Assembly: GCF_034356035.1 (NCBI RefSeq)
Contig: NZ_CP136423.1
Coordinates: 806,001-870,000, forward strand
Length of the DNA: 64,000 bases
Source: Blautia hydrogenotrophica DSM 10507
Lineage (GTDB): Bacteria > Bacillota > Clostridia > Lachnospirales > Lachnospiraceae
Direction of reading: 5' to 3'
Made by a program: the position numbers and the translations under genes. Positions 61,167 to 64,000 of the stretch are shown here, one piece after another. Position 1 is the stretch's first letter, and every line of letters starts with the position of its first letter. The notes under the pieces were generated by a model. It saw only the letters and a program-made list of their open reading frames with translations, ran no database searches and was not told the DNA's origin.

Positions 61167-62309
61167 ATGAGTTTTTCGAAGAAAGATACCTCGGCAGTAA
61201 AAGGAATTGCAATTCTTTTAATGTTTGCCTACCATTGTTTTTCAACGATAGACAGGATGCAGGGAGTGGATGTAAGTTTTTATCCGTTCTCAAAAGAATT
61301 TGGCATGTATTTGGCAGGTCAGATGAATGTATGCGTGTCCATGTTTTTGTTTCTGTCCGTCTATGGAATGACCGTATCTGCGAAAAAAGCGTTTCCAGAT
61401 TACCGGATGACTTCCAGACAGTGTACAGAGTTTGTCTGTGTCAGATATATAAAGCTGATGTCTTCTTTTTGGATTCCGTTTGCTTTTTGTGAGGTTGCGT
61501 CCTTGATTTTGAGTCCCTCTTCTTTTTCAGCGTATGGCTCTTCTGTTCCAAGAGTCGCGGCTAACATGGCCGTGGAAGCTCTGGGGCTGAGTGAGTTCTT
61601 TGGGACGGCCAAACACATCGGGACTTGGTGGTATATCAGCTTGGCGGTGCTGTTGGTGGTATTGCTGCCGCTGCTTTTGGCTGTCTATCGAAGATTTGGC
61701 GGACTTGTGCTCATAGGATTGTTTGTGATGCTGCCTCCGATGCTGTTGGACACAGGAAAGAATATGTCTAGATATCTGCTGGTGGTTCCATTGGCCATCT
61801 GCTGTGCAGATCAGGGAATTTTGGAGAGATATAAGAATTGGTCCTGGTGTAAGAAACCAGTTTTGGACGGACTGCTCAAAGTGACCTGGACGCTTCTGTT
61901 GGCTGCGGCTGTGGCCTATGTGAGAAAGTCCTCTTGGGGAGTCAAATATATGGAATATCCGCTGGTGGGGCTTTTGGGCTTTCTTTTGATTCTGCTGGCC
62001 TATTCCATTTTGGACCATATGAAACCAGTTCAAAGGGTTTTGATTTATCTGGGAAATCATTCCGGTGATATGTTTTTTATACACACGTTTTTCCGGGGAA
62101 TTTGGTTTGAGGGTTGGCTCTACTCATTCAAACATGCACTATTAATCGAGCTGGTCTTAGTGGCAGCGACACTTTTGTGTTCTCATTTTCTGGATTTGGT
62201 GCGTCGTGTCATTAGATATCCGAAAATCATCCAATGGGCGAGCGATCTGGCTTTGCGGACAGTGACGGGGACAGCAGAGGAGAATAGAAAACCTATGACG
62301 AAGAGTTAA
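61167..62309 (+). CDS. Acyltransferase 3 family membrane protein
   Basis: A 380-residue protein with about ten hydrophobic segments, beginning SFSKKDTSAVKGIAILLM and AYHCF, the acyltransferase_3 N-terminus with its conserved His. A GTWWYISLAVLLV segment is also typical. Such proteins O-acylate cell-surface glycans. ATG 61167 follows GAGGAAG; the upstream in-frame codons lack a ribosome site. It is 116 bases after the phosphate transporter and may be cotranscribed. Confidence 0.82.
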   Translation: MSFSKKDTSAVKGIAILLMFAYHCFSTIDRMQGVDVSFYPFSKEFGMYLAGQMNVCVSMFLFLSVYGMTVSAKKAFPDYRMTSRQCTEFVCVRYIKLMSSFWIPFAFCEVASLILSPSSFSAYGSSVPRVAANMAVEALGLSEFFGTAKHIGTWWYISLAVLLVVLLPLLLAVYRRFGGLVLIGLFVMLPPMLLDTGKNMSRYLLVVPLAICCADQGILERYKNWSWCKKPVLDGLLKVTWTLLLAAAVAYVRKSSWGVKYMEYPLVGLLGFLLILLAYSILDHMKPVQRVLIYLGNHSGDMFFIHTFFRGIWFEGWLYSFKHALLIELVLVAATLLCSHFLDLVRRVIRYPKIIQWASDLALRTVTGTAEENRKPMTKS

Positions 62310-62312
62310 ATG

Positions 62313-62368
62313 AAAAAGACTTCCGCGATGAGAGCCTTTGGTTGGTCTCAGAGACGGAAGTCTTTTTC
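62313..62368 (+). terminator. Terminator after the acyltransferase gene
   Basis: AAAAAGACTTCCG (62313-62325) pairs perfectly with CGGAAGTCTTTTT (62355-62367). The stretch from 62369 to 62547 is AT-rich with no recognisable element. Confidence 0.85.
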
Positions 62369-62547
62369 ATACATATAGGAAGAAATGAACATACCGAATA
62401 TAGATTAACTTCGGCTTTATGTGAAATTATTATAGCATATCTTTTTGTGGAATTCAATATATTGTAGAAAATATCTAAAAAATTTTAAATTATGGTGCTT
62501 TAATAGGAAAAAGTGGTGAAATAGAGGAAAGAGAAATTTACGGCAGG

Positions 62548-63480
62548 ATGGGAAAAATGTGGTATTATTATGTCAGAGATTCTAAGCAGGAAGATTCTAT
62601 TGAGCGAATTCTGAAAAGAGAGTTGGGATTGAACAGGAAGCAGATCAGCCGTTTGAAGTTTCAGGAGAATGGTTTGAGCGTGGACGGATGCCAAAGGAGG
62701 AGCACGGATTGGCTTAGAAGAGGAGAGACTTTAGCGGTTAGTCTGATGGACAGACAGGGAGGCACGCTAGAAGAGTTGAAAGAGGAACCGCGGGTTCTCT
62801 ATGAGGATGAATCTTTGGTTGTCGTAGAAAAGCGTTCTGGTCAGGTGTGCCATCCCAGCGGGATGCATTACAGAGATTCCCTGGCGAATCAGTTGGTTTG
62901 GCATTTTCAAAACCGTCAGGAAAACACTTCCGTTCGAATCATTGGACGGCTGGATAAGGACACATCAGGAATCGTGGTGGCTGCGAAACATAAGATAGCA
63001 GCGCAGAAACTTTCCTGGCAGCGTGACAGGGGGATTTTTGGAAAGGAATACCTAGCGTTGGTCCACGGGGAGTTTTCAGATTTTGACGGGTTCCTTCGAG
63101 AACCGATCGCGCGGGTTCAAGGACATCCTCTGAAAATGAAAGTCTGCGCTCAGGGTAAACCGGCAAAAACTCAGTACCATGTGATTGCCCAGAACAGAGG
63201 ATATGCACTGGTAAGCTGCCGGCTATATACTGGAAGAACCCATCAGATACGGGTTCATATGCAGAGTATCGGACATCCACTAGTCAACGATGTGATCTAT
63301 GGACTGGGGGAACAGGACGATTTTGCAAAGACTTTGGAGAATGAGCAGAAGATTGCAGGAGACAGACACAAAAAACTTGGGCTACATGCGGCAAAAGTAT
63401 GGATGAGACACCCTCTTTCTGGGGAAGAATTGATTTTAGAATCTGCCTGTGATTTTCTTGCATGGATAGAAGTATTGTGA
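62548..63480 (+). CDS. RluA-family pseudouridine synthase
   Basis: A 310-residue enzyme with a short S4-like N-terminus (LNRKQISRLKFQENGLSVDG) and the RluA catalytic motif IGRLDKDTSGIVV, containing the catalytic Asp. Later come EYLALVHGE, CRLYTGRTHQIRVHMQSIGHPLVND and GLHAAKV, shown here in separate pieces of the conserved core. It isomerises uridine in rRNA or tRNA; the target site cannot be told from sequence. ATG 62548 is used; ATG 62557 has slightly better ribosome-site spacing. Confidence 0.9.
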   Translation: MGKMWYYYVRDSKQEDSIERILKRELGLNRKQISRLKFQENGLSVDGCQRRSTDWLRRGETLAVSLMDRQGGTLEELKEEPRVLYEDESLVVVEKRSGQVCHPSGMHYRDSLANQLVWHFQNRQENTSVRIIGRLDKDTSGIVVAAKHKIAAQKLSWQRDRGIFGKEYLALVHGEFSDFDGFLREPIARVQGHPLKMKVCAQGKPAKTQYHVIAQNRGYALVSCRLYTGRTHQIRVHMQSIGHPLVNDVIYGLGEQDDFAKTLENEQKIAGDRHKKLGLHAAKVWMRHPLSGEELILESACDFLAWIEVL

Positions 63481-63511
63481 TGGAAAAGAAAAAGGGATTG
63501 GAGGAGAAAAA

Positions 63512-64000
63512 ATGGCAAATTTTTGTAAGTATTGTGGGGAACCGCTGAAAAGTGGAAGTAGCTTCTGCGGAAAATGCGGACGGCCTGTACAAAAGCCCGT
63601 GCCGAGGGCTGGTCAGGCGGAACAAGGACGGAAAAAAACAGGGATGCCTAAGACACCGCCTCGCCGGGATTTCGACCAGGGAGAACGCGAACAGACCCCC
63701 CCGGTGATGCTTGAGGAACCCCCTCGCCGGAATTTTGAGCAGGGGAAACAGGTCAAGAAAGACTTAAAGGGGAGAAGAAATTCCGGGAAGAGACAAAGCG
63801 GACTTCCCAAAAGTCTAATTCCGCTGGCAGCGGCATTTTCAGTGTTTGCGGTAATTTTGTTGGTGTCTCTAATTCTGTTTGTGGCTGCGAAGCACAGCAA
63901 AGGAATAGACACCAGCTCTCCGGAGAAGATCGTTGGCAGTCTACTGGAACAACTGGAAGCACAGGATATGGAAGGGGCTTTGGCCTGTTTTTCTTCTGAA
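63512..64000 (+). CDS. Zinc-ribbon single-pass membrane protein (partial, runs off the window)
   Basis: The frame is open from ATG 63512 (behind GGAGGAG) to the right edge, giving 163 residues. It starts with a zinc ribbon (Cys5, Cys8, Cys19, Cys22 in FCKYCGEP and FCGKCGRP). A basic, proline-rich linker follows, containing a repeated PPRR[DN]F[DE]QG unit at about 49-57 and 70-78. A membrane span lies at about 102-126, and the start of an outer domain begins SPEKIVGSLLEQLE. Such proteins are common in Clostridia and their function is mostly unknown; the outer part may resemble DUF4878-type domains. Confidence 0.8.
   Translation, partial: MANFCKYCGEPLKSGSSFCGKCGRPVQKPVPRAGQAEQGRKKTGMPKTPPRRDFDQGEREQTPPVMLEEPPRRNFEQGKQVKKDLKGRRNSGKRQSGLPKSLIPLAAAFSVFAVILLVSLILFVAAKHSKGIDTSSPEKIVGSLLEQLEAQDMEGALACFSSE

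Overview
The window looks like chromosome from an anaerobic, endospore-forming Clostridia, most like Lachnospiraceae. The reasons are sporulation genes (yabP, yabQ, a spoIIE-type phosphatase, a CotS-type kinase), the conserved Firmicute order mazG-hup-rqcP-yabP-yabQ-divIC-spoIIE-tilS-hpt-ftsH, a proline T-box, strong Shine-Dalgarno sites with many TTG/GTG starts, and a c-di-AMP riboswitch. Nearly all genes lie on the plus strand; the clear exception is a symporter at about 57.0-58.4 kb. No insertion sequence, prophage, CRISPR array or rRNA was seen.

Region 1 (1-18.2 kb) is a catabolic cluster that reads best as oxidative use of hydroxyproline or a related cyclic imino acid. It encodes a Cys/Cys proline racemase or hydroxyproline 2-epimerase, a multi-subunit flavin/iron-sulfur D-imino-acid dehydrogenase, a complete Liv-type ABC importer, a two-subunit AcnX dehydratase, two iron-type alcohol dehydrogenases, a DapA-family lyase/deaminase, an atypical IlvD/Edd dehydratase, and FadR-type and AraC-type regulators. 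Region 2 (18.4-25.4 kb) is housekeeping: threonylcarbamoyl-AMP synthase, RpiB, dCMP deaminase, T-box-controlled ProRS, a CCA-adding enzyme and a CotS-like kinase. Region 3 (25.4-34.9 kb) has phosphoglucomutase followed by the sporulation/division/translation block ending in ftsH. The spoIIE promoter has the 21-bp spacing and Spo0A-like box typical of that gene.

Region 4 (35-47 kb) has a GH13 glycosidase, tRNA-Tyr and tRNA-Leu, aspartate kinase, a YtrA-type GntR/ABC operon with a textbook operator, rpsB-tsf, an MscL with a zinc ribbon and an acetyltransferase. Region 5 (47-57 kb) has a two-component system, a GNAT protein, uridine phosphorylase and cytidine deaminase, an aldo/keto reductase-MerR operon with a 19-bp-spacer promoter, a second GntR/ABC operon, a TSUP permease and a 2-hydroxyacid dehydrogenase. 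Region 6 (57-64 kb) has the minus-strand sodium:solute symporter behind a c-di-AMP riboswitch, a Na/Pi cotransporter, an acyltransferase, an RluA-type pseudouridine synthase and the start of a zinc-ribbon membrane protein.

The most unexplained signal is a dispersed family of structured intergenic repeats, about 60-240 bp each. They are made of recurring hairpin modules, nearly always sit directly after a terminator T-run, and lie in the same orientation as the local genes. At least nine copies or fragments are present, plus two other inverted-repeat families with two copies each.
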